Below, piece after piece: positions 9,631 through 19,328 of a stretch of DNA of 64,000 nucleotides. Under the pieces are notes generated by a model that saw nothing but the letters and a program-made list of their open reading frames with translations, searched no databases and had not been told where the DNA came from. This DNA comes from Candidatus Peribacter sp. Lineage in GTDB: Bacteria > Patescibacteriota > Gracilibacteria > Peribacterales > Peribacteraceae. How positions within the stretch are numbered: the first letter of the stretch is position 1; every line of letters begins with the position of its first letter. The position numbers were made by a program, and so were the translations under genes. The DNA is taken from assembly GCA_030647195.1 (NCBI GenBank), contig JAUSKD010000045.1, positions 19,849-83,848 on the forward strand. The letters run 5' to 3'.

Positions 9631-10701
9631 TTATTCAATGTATGCCCTCTTGAGCAGATTGCGCGTCACGAAGAAGAGCAGCGCAAATGCTCCCATGATC
9701 GTAATCCAGAGCGCGGGTCCCGTTGCGGGTTGCGCAATGGGCAGCGGAGCGCCGCCGTGCAGGGTGGTCTTGGCCCCCTTCACGCTCTTCACGGACGAAG
9801 AGCTGCCTCCTGCGGTGATGGGTTTGCCCTGTGCGTCGAAAGGATGTGCGCGATTGCCGTTGACGGTGTACGGATTGACGGGCAGCTGTACGACGCGATC
9901 GGGTTCACGGCGGCTGTCTGAGGAGGCGGCACCCGAAGGCACGGAATTCCGCGCTCCGGCAGCAGGATACGCAGCATCGGCATCACCATTGCCCGCGAGC
10001 ACGGAAGCGATATCCACGAATCCGTCTGCGTCGGCAGGAGGCAGAGCGAATGCCAGGTTGCCTGTCCTGGAGAAGAGGGATGAAGATTGTCCCGCTCCGG
10101 CGGAGGAGGTGGCGCTGTGCGTTGCACTGTCGAAGGGAACTGTCTGCGCGAGGTTCTGCCTGGTCGCAGTGTTGACGGCAGCGGTCGGCGTTCCCGCCTT
10201 GGCTGCCAGCACCGTGATGCTGGCCTCCATGCCCTGTGCGTTGATGCTGTAGTAGGAATAAGTGCCGGCATCGAACTCAGGCGTGATGGTCAGTGTTGCG
10301 CTCTCTTTCGGCGCGATGGAGTGCGTGGAAAAGCATTCCTGATTGTGCGTGCAGAGCGCATCGGATTGCAGCACCTGCGGACGGTCGGTTTCATTGATCC
10401 AGCGGATGTCTCCTCCGGTGGTAACGGTGACGGAAGTCGGAGAGAAGCCGTTCTCGGTGATCCGAACCGTGGTCTCGGTGCCCTGATCAAATCCGAAGAA
10501 GAGCGAAAAGCCGATCGAGATGGCAAGCAGCATGCCTGCGATGGCAGCCGGTTGCCGTGACAGGCGTCGCATGCGCGGCTGGTGAGCTTGCTCTGCGGGA
10601 GGCTCCTGACTCTGTTTCGGTCTCTCCGCGACGTGCACGGGGAGTAGTTGCTCCTCCGCGGACGCATCGGTGGACTGCCAGTTGGGATGAAGATCGGTCA
10701 T
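9631..10701 (-). CDS. Cupredoxin-like domain surface protein with TM segments and C-terminal sorting-signal-like tail
   Basis: TTVRITENGFSPTSVTVTTGGDIRWINETDRPQVLQSD...GTYSYYSINAQGMEASITVL resembles plastocyanin-like repeats; C-terminus QPATGPALWITIMGAFALLFFVTRNLLKR. Confidence 0.7.
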   Translation of the reverse strand: MTDLHPNWQSTDASAEEQLLPVHVAERPKQSQEPPAEQAHQPRMRRLSRQPAAIAGMLLAISIGFSLFFGFDQGTETTVRITENGFSPTSVTVTTGGDIRWINETDRPQVLQSDALCTHNQECFSTHSIAPKESATLTITPEFDAGTYSYYSINAQGMEASITVLAAKAGTPTAAVNTATRQNLAQTVPFDSATHSATSSAGAGQSSSLFSRTGNLAFALPPADADGFVDIASVLAGNGDADAAYPAAGARNSVPSGAASSDSRREPDRVVQLPVNPYTVNGNRAHPFDAQGKPITAGGSSSSVKSVKGAKTTLHGGAPLPIAQPATGPALWITIMGAFALLFFVTRNLLKRAYIE

Positions 10702-12380
10702 GATGCGCGTGGAGTGTGGGTCAGGGCCACGATCTGTCTGCGAGAGGCGAGGGCGGTGCCGGTAATCGCCGAGATGGTGAGGATCAGGGTGACCACCGAA
10801 GACATGCCCGTCTCTCCGGGAACGGTGATCAATGTTTTGGTGGCCAGCAGGTCTCCCGTGAGGGGGGCAGTGGACGTCTTGGGATTCCCCACTTCGACTG
10901 CGACCTCCTGGCTGAAGGCGGATTCCTCATCCTGTGCGCTCAAGGCCCGAATGGCGACGAAGTACGTAGTCTTCTCGGGCAGGCCGCGGATGGCCATGCT
11001 TGTCGAGTCGCCCGAGATCGTCTTTCGCTGGATGTAGCGTCCGGTGGTCGTTCCGTAGTAGAGGTTGTAGGCCTTCAATTGGGAGGAGGTGAGCGGGTCC
11101 CAGGCGATGTACAGGCTGGTTCCTTCTGTCGTGATCCGCACGTTGCGCACCTGCAGCAGCGCGAAGGCGGTCCCGCTCGTGGGCGGCATGGCTGTTGGCG
11201 CAGAGGAAGATGCAACTGCCTTTGCACAGCGGTTGCTTTCGCAGATGCCGCTCATACAGTGGCTGCCTGCGGTGCACGCGCCTCCGTCTTCCACTTTCAG
11301 GATATCGCCGCGGCACACGCCTCCGCTGCAGAGTCCTCCCTTACAGTCGCCGTGCTCGCTGCAACTCATGCCATCGGGCAGCAGGGTCCGGGAGGTGGCG
11401 GAACTGGCGGAGGAGCCGGAACCGGTCGGGGCACTGGAGCTCGATTGCACTTCGGTTGTGCAGGCGATGGAACAGCCGTCGCCCGCGAGGAAGTTTCCGT
11501 CGTCACACTGTTCGCCGGCTTCCACGAGGCCGTTGCCACAAATGGGAGCTGCAACGGAAGAGGCGCTGCTCATTGTTGAAGAAATTGCGGAACTGCCGCT
11601 CCCTGCGGGATGCGTTGTGGCACTGCTCGTACTGGAACCGCTGCCGGATGCCTGCGAGACGGAGCTCGATCCGGATCCGGTGCTGGCGGCCGAGCTTGCG
11701 ACGGAGCCACTGTCGCTCGAGAGCGACGTGGCGGAGGAGGCGGAAGAGGCCGCGGGAGTTTCGAAGGTGACGAGCAGTGAACCGGGATTCTGGGTGAGAA
11801 TATCCTCCGTGCCGCCGGCATCCTTCACGGCGACGACGCGGGTGTGTCCCGTGGGTTGCACATCGTAGAAGCTGAGCACATCCGTTTTGGTTTGAGGTAC
11901 GGATTTCACCTGCAGGAGGACGCGAGCCACGAGGATTTCCTCGGTGGCAGGTTCTGCGGCGGCTGTTGCCGAGAGATCAATCTTGATGAGTCCGTCTGTT
12001 GCAGAAAATTCCAGCTCTCCCGGGGCGGGGGTGGAAAGTACGGCTCCGGCGGTGACCCCTTTCCCTTCCAGGACCGCAGAGTTGTACTGCAGCCATGCAC
12101 GCACACGGCTGATCTTTCTCTTTCCGGGATTGGTGAGCATCAGATCCATATGGAGCTGATCATCTTTCTTCTGCGGGGCGGTCTGGAGCGTTTCGGGGTC
12201 TTTCACGGTATACGTCGGGCAGGGGGTGGTGCCCTCTGCACAATGGGGTCGCAGAAAGAGTGTCGGCTCGGTTGTTCCCTCTGCCATGAACCCTGCCGGG
12301 ATCAGTAGAACCAATGCCAGCAGGGGGAGCAGAAGGATTCTGGCGACGGTCAGCCGACGGGGAGTGGCGGATGTGGTCAT
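10698..12380 (-). CDS. Cohesin-like domain / Ser-rich linker / DUF4215-type Cys repeat / fibronectin III protein with C-terminal TM
   Basis: Signal-like N-terminus; LHMDLMLTNPGKRKISRVRAWLQYNSAVLEGKGV... cohesin-like; CGNGLVEAGEQCDDGNFLAGDGCS; FN3-like segment; PGETG+TM+RR tail. Start overlaps the end of nothing upstream; its stop overlaps the next gene's ATG by 4 nt. Confidence 0.72.
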   Translation of the reverse strand: MTTSATPRRLTVARILLLPLLALVLLIPAGFMAEGTTEPTLFLRPHCAEGTTPCPTYTVKDPETLQTAPQKKDDQLHMDLMLTNPGKRKISRVRAWLQYNSAVLEGKGVTAGAVLSTPAPGELEFSATDGLIKIDLSATAAAEPATEEILVARVLLQVKSVPQTKTDVLSFYDVQPTGHTRVVAVKDAGGTEDILTQNPGSLLVTFETPAASSASSATSLSSDSGSVASSAASTGSGSSSVSQASGSGSSTSSATTHPAGSGSSAISSTMSSASSVAAPICGNGLVEAGEQCDDGNFLAGDGCSIACTTEVQSSSSAPTGSGSSASSATSRTLLPDGMSCSEHGDCKGGLCSGGVCRGDILKVEDGGACTAGSHCMSGICESNRCAKAVASSSAPTAMPPTSGTAFALLQVRNVRITTEGTSLYIAWDPLTSSQLKAYNLYYGTTTGRYIQRKTISGDSTSMAIRGLPEKTTYFVAIRALSAQDEESAFSQEVAVEVGNPKTSTAPLTGDLLATKTLITVPGETGMSSVVTLILTISAITGTALASRRQIVALTHTPRAS

Positions 12381-12401
12381 AGGGTGGAAGAACCAACGAA
12401 G

Positions 12402-12722
12402 TTACGGCAGGGTGCGCAGGATCCGCAGAGCGTCATCAATCGTGAACGAGCCATCCCCATTGGGGTCGGCCTTGAGCTGGTCGGGGGTCGCTTGCGCGTA
12501 CCCCTGCACCACCTCGAGAATTTGAATGACGTCCTGCACATCCACTCCGCCGTCTCCGGTCAGGTCACCACTTTGGCTCACGGAACCGGCTTCAATGAGT
12601 GCGATGGGCTGCACTTCACCGGCGCTTTGAATGCCGATGAGGAAGGAGGCCGCAACGCAGATCCCACTGAAGAAGAGGGCCCGCAAGAACTGCCGTGAAC
12701 GGTATGTAATGTGCATTTCCAA
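12402..12722 (-). CDS. Dockerin type I-like small secreted/membrane protein
   Basis: Duplicated Ca-binding loops: GDLTGDGGVDVQDVIQILEVV and ADPNGDGSFTIDDALRILRTL; N-terminal hydrophobic segment. Confidence 0.8.
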   Translation of the reverse strand: MEMHITYRSRQFLRALFFSGICVAASFLIGIQSAGEVQPIALIEAGSVSQSGDLTGDGGVDVQDVIQILEVVQGYAQATPDQLKADPNGDGSFTIDDALRILRTLP

Positions 12723-12882
12723 ACATTATAGAATATTTCGGGTTTTCCCTCCAGTGCGGGGAAGTTGACTTGAGATACCGATCAGTATATTTCATCTAAG
12801 TGCATGTTGGTGTTCTACAACCTGATTATGATCTGTAAAGTATCGGAATAGACGCTTCGTGCGTACACTCAAGGCTCCTTTC

Positions 12883-13923
12883 ATGGAAAATGTCTTCCTC
12901 TTCACGGGCGAAAACAGCTTCACGCTCCTTGAGGAGCTTTCGAGGTGGATGCGTGAATTCAGGGAACGCCACGGCGAAGAGAACCTGACCCGTCTTTCTG
13001 CGGATGAGTTGACACCATCGGCGTTCCTTAATGAAATCGCATCTGCGCCATTCATCGCGGAGCGCCGTCTGGTCGTCGTGGACGACATTCCTTCGTTCTC
13101 TCAGGAGGAAGCTCCGACGGTCCCCCGACAGGGCACGGGGTCTGCGGGCAGGCGCAAGGCATCGAAAGGAGTCCTCGGCATGCGCGCAGTACTGGCACAA
13201 GTGCATCCGCAGGTGATCGTCCTCTTCGTCGCTCCCAAGCCCGATCGCAGGCTCGCATCCACAAAAGAACTGCTGGAGCTTGCGACCATCAAGACGTTTA
13301 CGCCCCTCAGCGGTGATGCTCTGCTCAAGTGGATGCAGGAGGCATTCCGTGCCGCGGGCGCCCAGACGGAGCCGGCCGTGCCGCGATTGCTTGCCCTGCA
13401 GGTGGGGGAGGACCAGCGCAAGCTCTCGCAGGAGATTGCCAAACTCGCACTGTTCGCAACAGGCCGCACGGTTACGTGCAGCGATATCGACGCGCTCGTG
13501 TTTCCTTCCGCGGAGCAGACGGTATGGCATCTGCTGGATCTGCTCGGGGAGGGAAAAGCGCAGGATGCTGTGCTGTACTGCCGCCAGCTGCTCAAGGGTG
13601 GAGAGAGCGCCCAGAGCATCTGGAATATCTTTCTCTGGATTGTCACGAGTCTGGTTTCCGTGGCGTCCGCGGTGAGCGAGGGAACGACCAGCGTGCAGGG
13701 CATCATGCAGGCGACGGGCGTGAAGTTCGGCGCGGCGCGTGCTCTGCTTCCCCTCGCACGATCCTGCCGGAAAGAGCAGCTCACAGATCTGCTTCTGCGC
13801 GTGACGGACGCCGACATCAGCCTGAAAACCGGCGCATGGAAGGCCGGTGCAGACTCCGAAGAGGAGCTCTTTGCGCTGCTCGACCGGTGCCTGCTTTGCT
13901 TCGGTGGTACGAAGCGTTTCTGA
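12883..13923 (+). CDS. holA: DNA polymerase III delta subunit
   Basis: MENVFLFTGENSFTLLEELSRWM...RRLVVVDDIPSF...ATIKTFTPLSGDALLKWMQE; HolA-type layout. Track start is a GTG at 12859. Confidence 0.85.
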   Translation: MENVFLFTGENSFTLLEELSRWMREFRERHGEENLTRLSADELTPSAFLNEIASAPFIAERRLVVVDDIPSFSQEEAPTVPRQGTGSAGRRKASKGVLGMRAVLAQVHPQVIVLFVAPKPDRRLASTKELLELATIKTFTPLSGDALLKWMQEAFRAAGAQTEPAVPRLLALQVGEDQRKLSQEIAKLALFATGRTVTCSDIDALVFPSAEQTVWHLLDLLGEGKAQDAVLYCRQLLKGGESAQSIWNIFLWIVTSLVSVASAVSEGTTSVQGIMQATGVKFGAARALLPLARSCRKEQLTDLLLRVTDADISLKTGAWKAGADSEEELFALLDRCLLCFGGTKRF

Positions 13924-13939
13924 AGGACTGCATTCCGTT

Positions 13940-14362
13940 TCACTCGTTTTGAATTTTTCCGAGAATGTCTGCCGTATGGGCATCCTCTTCCACGCGCGCG
14001 CTCTGCTCGGTCTGTGAACGTTGTTCGCGGCGGGTGCGCCGCTCCTCATCGACCTTCTGCAGTAGCTGAGTTTCCCCGATGCGCTCGATCTCCTTGGCGT
14101 ACTTGCGATCGATCGCGGCGAGCTGCTGCTTCTCGTTCATCAGGATGTCCTTGAGGTTCTGGATTTGCTCGGGCGTCATCACCGGCAGGATGTTCACCCA
14201 GTACTGCCGCTCCTCGTCGTTCATGCTCTCGGACGCAAGGATCAGATCAATCAGCTCGGGAAACTTCGTTTTCAGATCATCGGGGATCTGGACGCCGGTG
14301 GATGCTTTCTGATCAGGCACGTAACCAGAGTACGCGGAATCACGGATCATTTGCAATTTCAT
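13940..14362 (-). CDS. Hypothetical protein; shares a motif with 53529-54164
   Basis: SMNDEERQYWVNILPVMTPEQIQNLKDILMNEKQQL; hydrophilic helical tail. Confidence 0.7.
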   Translation of the reverse strand: MKLQMIRDSAYSGYVPDQKASTGVQIPDDLKTKFPELIDLILASESMNDEERQYWVNILPVMTPEQIQNLKDILMNEKQQLAAIDRKYAKEIERIGETQLLQKVDEERRTRREQRSQTEQSARVEEDAHTADILGKIQNE

Positions 14363-14369
14363 GATTGGC

Positions 14370-14415
14370 GATTTGCGATTTTGGATATCAAACCACCTTC
14401 ACCAAATCGCAAATC
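14370..14415. repeat. Intergenic inverted repeat
   Basis: GATTTGCGATTTTGG ... CCAAATCGCAAATC, followed by direct partial copies of the arm words. Confidence 0.6.
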
Positions 14416-14441
14416 TTCAAATCTTCACATCGCAAATCTTC

Positions 14442-14996
14442 TCAGGCAACCTTCATGATCTCGTACCGGAAGGTCCCTCCGGGGGCGATCACTTCCACGC
14501 TGTCGCCGGTTTTCTTCGAGAGGAAGGCCTTGCCGAGCGGTGACTCGTTACTGATCTTGTTCTCGACGGGGTCGGCTTCGGTGGCACCCACGATGGTGTA
14601 GGTCTCGGGCTCGTCGCGGCTGGTCTTGTTGCGCACAACGACGGTGGAACCGATCTCGACGGTCCTGTGCGCCGTTTTCTCAGAGATGATCTTGGCATTC
14701 TTGATCTTGCGTTCCAACTCCAGGACCCGGCCCTCGACGAAGGCCTGTTCGTTCTTCGCCTCTTCATACTCGGAGTTCTCGGAAAGATCGCCGTAGGAAA
14801 TGGCTTCCTTCAAACGCTGGGCCACCTCCTGGCGTCGGGTCTTCTTCAGGTAATCGAGCTCGTCCTGCAGCTTCTTGAGTCCTTCCCGGGTCACGAGCGT
14901 CTGCTCGTCATCACCGATGGGTGTTGCACCAGTACCGCCTGAGGGTAGTGAATCTTCCGGAAGGGTGAAATCATCCATATCTGGCATAGCAAACAC
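14442..14996 (-). CDS. greA: Transcription elongation factor GreA
   Basis: LVTREGLKKLQDELDYLKKTRRQEVAQRLKEAISYGDLSENSEYEEAKNEQAFVEGR; ISNESPLGKAFL. Confidence 0.95.
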   Translation of the reverse strand: MFAMPDMDDFTLPEDSLPSGGTGATPIGDDEQTLVTREGLKKLQDELDYLKKTRRQEVAQRLKEAISYGDLSENSEYEEAKNEQAFVEGRVLELERKIKNAKIISEKTAHRTVEIGSTVVVRNKTSRDEPETYTIVGATEADPVENKISNESPLGKAFLSKKTGDSVEVIAPGGTFRYEIMKVA

Positions 14997-15059
14997 GGGG
15001 GAGAAGTGAGCGCAATCCTAGGCTCTGCATGCGTTTCTTGCAAGGAATTCCCGGATTTC

Positions 15060-18000
15060 TCAACGGTCTTCTTTGAGCAGCTGCGGCCAGCAGAGGAGCG
15101 GGAGTTTTTCGGGCGTTTCGCGGAGGAGCGCCTCTTCCATGCGTTTGGCCAGCTGGACGTTCGTGATGAGCGGGATGCCGTGATCGGTGGCGAGTCTGCG
15201 GATGTAGTACCCGTCGGTCTGCTCGGCGGAGCTACTGTGCGTCGGGACGTTGATGACCAGATCCACCCGCTTCTGTTCCAGGTACTCGCGGATGTTGGGG
15301 CTGCGTGGTTCCGAGATCTTGTGCAGCAGCGCCGAAGGGATGCCGCGGGACTCCAGAAACTCATGCGTCCGCTGGGTGGCGAAGAAGGCGAATCCCCGTT
15401 CCGCGAGACGCTTGATCGAGGGCAGCATGTCCAGCTTGTCCTCGATGTGTCCGATGGTGATGAGGATGTTCTTCTTCGGGAGCTTGAACCCGACGGCAAT
15501 GAGCGCGAGCAGGAGCGCCTGTTCGGCAGTGTCCCCGAAGCAGGCCACTTCGCCGGTGCTGGCCATCTCGACACCCAGGCGCGGATCCGCACCGCGCAGT
15601 CGCGAGAAACTGAATTGCGCGGCTTTCACGCCGACGTGATCGAGGTCGATGGTCTGGTAGCGCACGTCTGCGGGGGCTTTGTTGAGCAGGGCCTGCGTGG
15701 CGAGGGTGATGAAATTCACTCCGGTCACTTTGCTGGCGAAAGGAAAACTCCGGCTGGCGCGCAGGTTGCACTCGATCACCTTGAGCCGGTTTTCTTTGGC
15801 GAGCAGCTGCAGGTTGAAGGGTCCGGAAATGTGCAGTCCCCGCGCGATGCCTTTGGCGATCTGCTTGACCCTGCGCAGCGTCTCCAGATTCACGCGCTGC
15901 GGCGGCAGAACGAGCGTGGCATCGCCCGAGTGCACCCCTGCGTTCTCGATGTGCTCCGAGATCGCGTAGAGCAGCAGGTGGCCGTCCTGCGCAACTCCGT
16001 CGAAGTCGATTTCCTTGGCACCCACCTCGAATTTGGAGATGACGATGGGGGCTTCTTTGTTGACGAAGGCGGAACGCTGCACGTAGTCCGTCAGGTCATC
16101 GTGCGAGTGCACCACGGCCATCGAGGCACCCGAGAGCACGTAGCTCGGCCGGACGATCACGGGGTACCCCACGGTTTCGGCGAAAGAGGACGCGCCCGAC
16201 AGCTCCGAGAATTCCTTCCACTCCGGCTGGTCGATGGTGAGCTCATCCAGGAGCGAGCTGAACTTGTGCCGGTCCTCGGCCCGGTCGATATCCTTGGGGG
16301 ATGTGCCGAGAATAGGCAACCCTGCGGCTGCCAGCTTGGGCGAGAGGGAATTCGGGATCTGCCCGCCCATCGAGACGACGATGCCGGCGGGACGGGTGAG
16401 GTCGGCGATGTCGCGCACGCGTTCCTCGGTCAGTTCGTCAAAGAAGAGCGCGTCGCACTCGTCGTAGTCGGTGCTCACTGTTTCGGGATTCGAATTGATC
16501 ATCAGCACTTCGAAGTGCTGCCGCTGTAACTCGTGCGCGGTCTGCACGCAGCACCAGTCGAATTCCACCGAGGAGCCGATGGAGTACGGACCGCCGCCGA
16601 GCACGATGGCCCGGGGCTTCTGACCCGTGAAGGTCGTGTCGTGCTCCGTGCCGTGATAGGTGAGGTAAAGGTAGTTGGTCTGTGCGGGGAACTCGCCGGC
16701 GAGTGTGTCGATCTGCTTGATGACGGGCGTAATGCCGTGCTCGATGCGCAACGCACGGATGTCGTTTGCCGAACGGTCCGCGAGAAGTCCGATGGCCTTG
16801 TCGGAGAAGCCCGCGCGTTTGGCCGTCTTCAGCAGCTCCGGGGTGAGGGGATTTTTTGCCCGTGTCTGCTGCAGCTCTGCGGCAATCAGAATGCACGCAC
16901 GGATGCGATCCAGAAACCAGCGGTCGATGCCGGTGGCAATCGAGACTTCGTCGACCGACCACTCACCCGCCAGTGCAGCGGCGAGGGCGAAGAGTCTGCG
17001 CGGCGTGGGACGTTTGATTTCTTTGCCGACTTCGGAAAATTTCATCGTGCAGGGTGCAAGCCCTTCCTCGCCGATGTTCAACATGCGGATAGCCTTTTGC
17101 AACGCTTCCTCGAATGTCCTGCCCAGCGCCATCACTTCGCCCACGGATTTCATTTCACTGGTGACCGTGTCACTCACGTGCCGAAATTTTTGAAGATCCC
17201 ACCGCGGCATCTTCACAGCCACGTAGTCCAGGGCCGGTTCAAAATCCGCGCAGGTCACCTGCGTGATGGCGTTCTTGAGGTCAGGCAGCAGAGCGCCCAG
17301 GGCGAGCTTTGCGGCGATGAACGCCAGCGGGTAGCCCGTTGCTTTCGAGGCGAGGGCGGAGCTGCGGCTCAGGCGTGCGTTGACCTCGATCACGCGATAG
17401 CGGCGGGACCGCGGATCCAGCGCATACTGGATGTTGCACTCGCCGACGATCTTCAGGTGCCGGATGACCCGCAGTGCGATCGACCGGAGCATCTGGTAAT
17501 CCTCGTTGTCGAGGGTCTGGCTGGGGGCGATGACGATGGATTCGCCCGTGTGGATGCCGAGGGGATCCACGTTCTCCATGTTGCAGACCGTGATGCAGTT
17601 GTCTTCCTGGTCCCGCACCACTTCGTACTCGATTTCCTTCCAGCCGGTCAGGTCCTCCTCGACCAGCACCTGCGGCGATTCGACGAACGCGACTTTGCAG
17701 ATCTCCGCGAGCTCCTTCTCGTTCATGGCCCGTCCGCTCCCTTTGCCTCCGAGGGCGAACGCGCCGCGGATGATGACGGGGAAGCCGATCTCCTTTGCCG
17801 CACTCTGCGCCGCATCGAGGGATTCGCAGGCCTGGGACCGCGGCACATCCACGGCGATGGATTTGAGCTCGGCGTTGAAGAGCGCGCGATCTTCGGTCTT
17901 GCGGATGCTCTCGACCGGGGTGCCGAGCACTTCCACCTCGTATTTCTTCAGGACGCCCGTATCGGCAAGCGCGAGTCCGCAATTGAGTGCCGTCTGTCCA

Positions 18001-18440
18001 CCGAAGCTCAAGGCGATGGCCTGCGGGCGCTCCTGTTCGATGATGCGTTCCACGAACTCCAGCGTGACCGGCACGAAGAACACGCGGTCGGCGAGGTTCC
18101 AGCTGGTCTGGTTCGTGGCGATGTTCGGATTCACGAGGACGATGCGGGCTCCCTCCTCTTTGAACGCCTTGATGGCCTGACTGCCGGAGTAGTCGAATTC
18201 CCCGGCTTCGCCGATCTTCAGCGCCCCGGAGCCGAGCAGGAGGATCGTTTTACCCTTCAGGCGCCCCGGATCGGAAGGCGCAGCATCGGGAAACGGCACC
18301 CCCCTGCCCTTATCTGGGCCTCGGGGGCCGACTGCTGTAAGTCCGGTCATGATCGCGCGGGAGCCTACCGTCTGCGTGAGGCCATAGCAAGTATTTTTGT
18401 CGCTCTTCGTGCGTGGTGCATTGCTCACCGAGGCTGTCAA
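15060..18440 (-). CDS. carB: Carbamoyl-phosphate synthase large subunit (start probably near 18350)
   Basis: KTILLLGSGALKIGEAGEFDYSGSQAIKAFKEEG; two ATP-grasp halves; MGS-like C-terminus. Confidence 0.93.
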   Translation of the reverse strand: MTASVSNAPRTKSDKNTCYGLTQTVGSRAIMTGLTAVGPRGPDKGRGVPFPDAAPSDPGRLKGKTILLLGSGALKIGEAGEFDYSGSQAIKAFKEEGARIVLVNPNIATNQTSWNLADRVFFVPVTLEFVERIIEQERPQAIALSFGGQTALNCGLALADTGVLKKYEVEVLGTPVESIRKTEDRALFNAELKSIAVDVPRSQACESLDAAQSAAKEIGFPVIIRGAFALGGKGSGRAMNEKELAEICKVAFVESPQVLVEEDLTGWKEIEYEVVRDQEDNCITVCNMENVDPLGIHTGESIVIAPSQTLDNEDYQMLRSIALRVIRHLKIVGECNIQYALDPRSRRYRVIEVNARLSRSSALASKATGYPLAFIAAKLALGALLPDLKNAITQVTCADFEPALDYVAVKMPRWDLQKFRHVSDTVTSEMKSVGEVMALGRTFEEALQKAIRMLNIGEEGLAPCTMKFSEVGKEIKRPTPRRLFALAAALAGEWSVDEVSIATGIDRWFLDRIRACILIAAELQQTRAKNPLTPELLKTAKRAGFSDKAIGLLADRSANDIRALRIEHGITPVIKQIDTLAGEFPAQTNYLYLTYHGTEHDTTFTGQKPRAIVLGGGPYSIGSSVEFDWCCVQTAHELQRQHFEVLMINSNPETVSTDYDECDALFFDELTEERVRDIADLTRPAGIVVSMGGQIPNSLSPKLAAAGLPILGTSPKDIDRAEDRHKFSSLLDELTIDQPEWKEFSELSGASSFAETVGYPVIVRPSYVLSGASMAVVHSHDDLTDYVQRSAFVNKEAPIVISKFEVGAKEIDFDGVAQDGHLLLYAISEHIENAGVHSGDATLVLPPQRVNLETLRRVKQIAKGIARGLHISGPFNLQLLAKENRLKVIECNLRASRSFPFASKVTGVNFITLATQALLNKAPADVRYQTIDLDHVGVKAAQFSFSRLRGADPRLGVEMASTGEVACFGDTAEQALLLALIAVGFKLPKKNILITIGHIEDKLDMLPSIKRLAERGFAFFATQRTHEFLESRGIPSALLHKISEPRSPNIREYLEQKRVDLVINVPTHSSSAEQTDGYYIRRLATDHGIPLITNVQLAKRMEEALLRETPEKLPLLCWPQLLKEDR

Positions 18441-18479
18441 TTGTCAGGTTGCCGGTAAAACTGTTCACTAGAGCACTGC

Positions 18480-19322
18480 ATGCGCTCTGCAACACTTCCG
18501 CTCCTCCTCTGTGTCCTTCTGCCGTCACTCGTTTTTGCGGGCTCTTTGGATGATGTCGTGGATGATGCAGGATCGTTCACGGGTGTGCTGCAGCAGATGC
18601 AGGAGGAACAGGCTGCGCAGTCCGCCGATCAGCTGCGGGAATCGGGCAGCGAAATTTTTCCGTCGACCGGGCAGGGAAGTTCCTCCAGTCGTCCTTCCGG
18701 GCTGGACGAAGATCCGACATTTCTCACTGCGCGCGTGGACGGCGTTCCGGTGATCTTCGGGGATGTGCCGAAAGTCGCATGGTTCGCGCCGTACGTGCGC
18801 TCTGTGACGGAGCAGGGGATCGTCTCGGGGTATCGCGAAGCGGACGGAACATTGAAGGGTCTCTTCGGTCCCGCCGATTCGCTGACGATCGAGCAGCTGG
18901 CAAAGATCGCCGTGCAGGTGGCGCGGGTGGATCTCGCATCGTGCGGCTCAGCCCTCAAGAATGCGACGGTGCAGGGGAGCTGGTCGGAAGGGTACATTCG
19001 CTGCACCGAACAGCGCGGGTGGGCGGTCTATGCAGATGGATCGGTGGATGCCCTTCGGCTCGCTCGTCGTGCGGAAGTCGTGGCGACACTCCTGCAGGCG
19101 CTGGGAGTGAAGATCGAACAGAGGACGGGCGGCGTCTTTACCGATGTCGACAGTTCCGTTGAATTCGCCGCGGCGATCGAGATGGCGGCGAAGGCGGGCG
19201 TGGTCGCCGGGGATACCGATGCCCAGGGGAATGCAACGGGTGCTTTCCGTCCCGTGGATCCCGTGAACCGTGCGGAGGTCGCAAAAATCGTCACGATGGC
19301 GCTGCAGGTGTACGGGCAGTAG
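18480..19322 (+). CDS. S-layer homology (SLH) domain protein, secreted
   Basis: Signal peptide; FGDVPKVAWFAPYVRSVTEQGIVSGYREADGTLKGLFGPADSLTIEQLAKI and two further SLH-like segments. Confidence 0.85.
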   Translation: MRSATLPLLLCVLLPSLVFAGSLDDVVDDAGSFTGVLQQMQEEQAAQSADQLRESGSEIFPSTGQGSSSSRPSGLDEDPTFLTARVDGVPVIFGDVPKVAWFAPYVRSVTEQGIVSGYREADGTLKGLFGPADSLTIEQLAKIAVQVARVDLASCGSALKNATVQGSWSEGYIRCTEQRGWAVYADGSVDALRLARRAEVVATLLQALGVKIEQRTGGVFTDVDSSVEFAAAIEMAAKAGVVAGDTDAQGNATGAFRPVDPVNRAEVAKIVTMALQVYGQ

Positions 19323-19328
19323 GTTTGC

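Noticed and set aside
15060-18440. carB without adjacent carA as an anomaly
   Set aside because: Unlinked carA/carB is common; carA may lie elsewhere in the genome.
16533-18458. 641-aa plus-strand ORF
   Set aside because: Antisense to carB; typical high-GC shadow frame.
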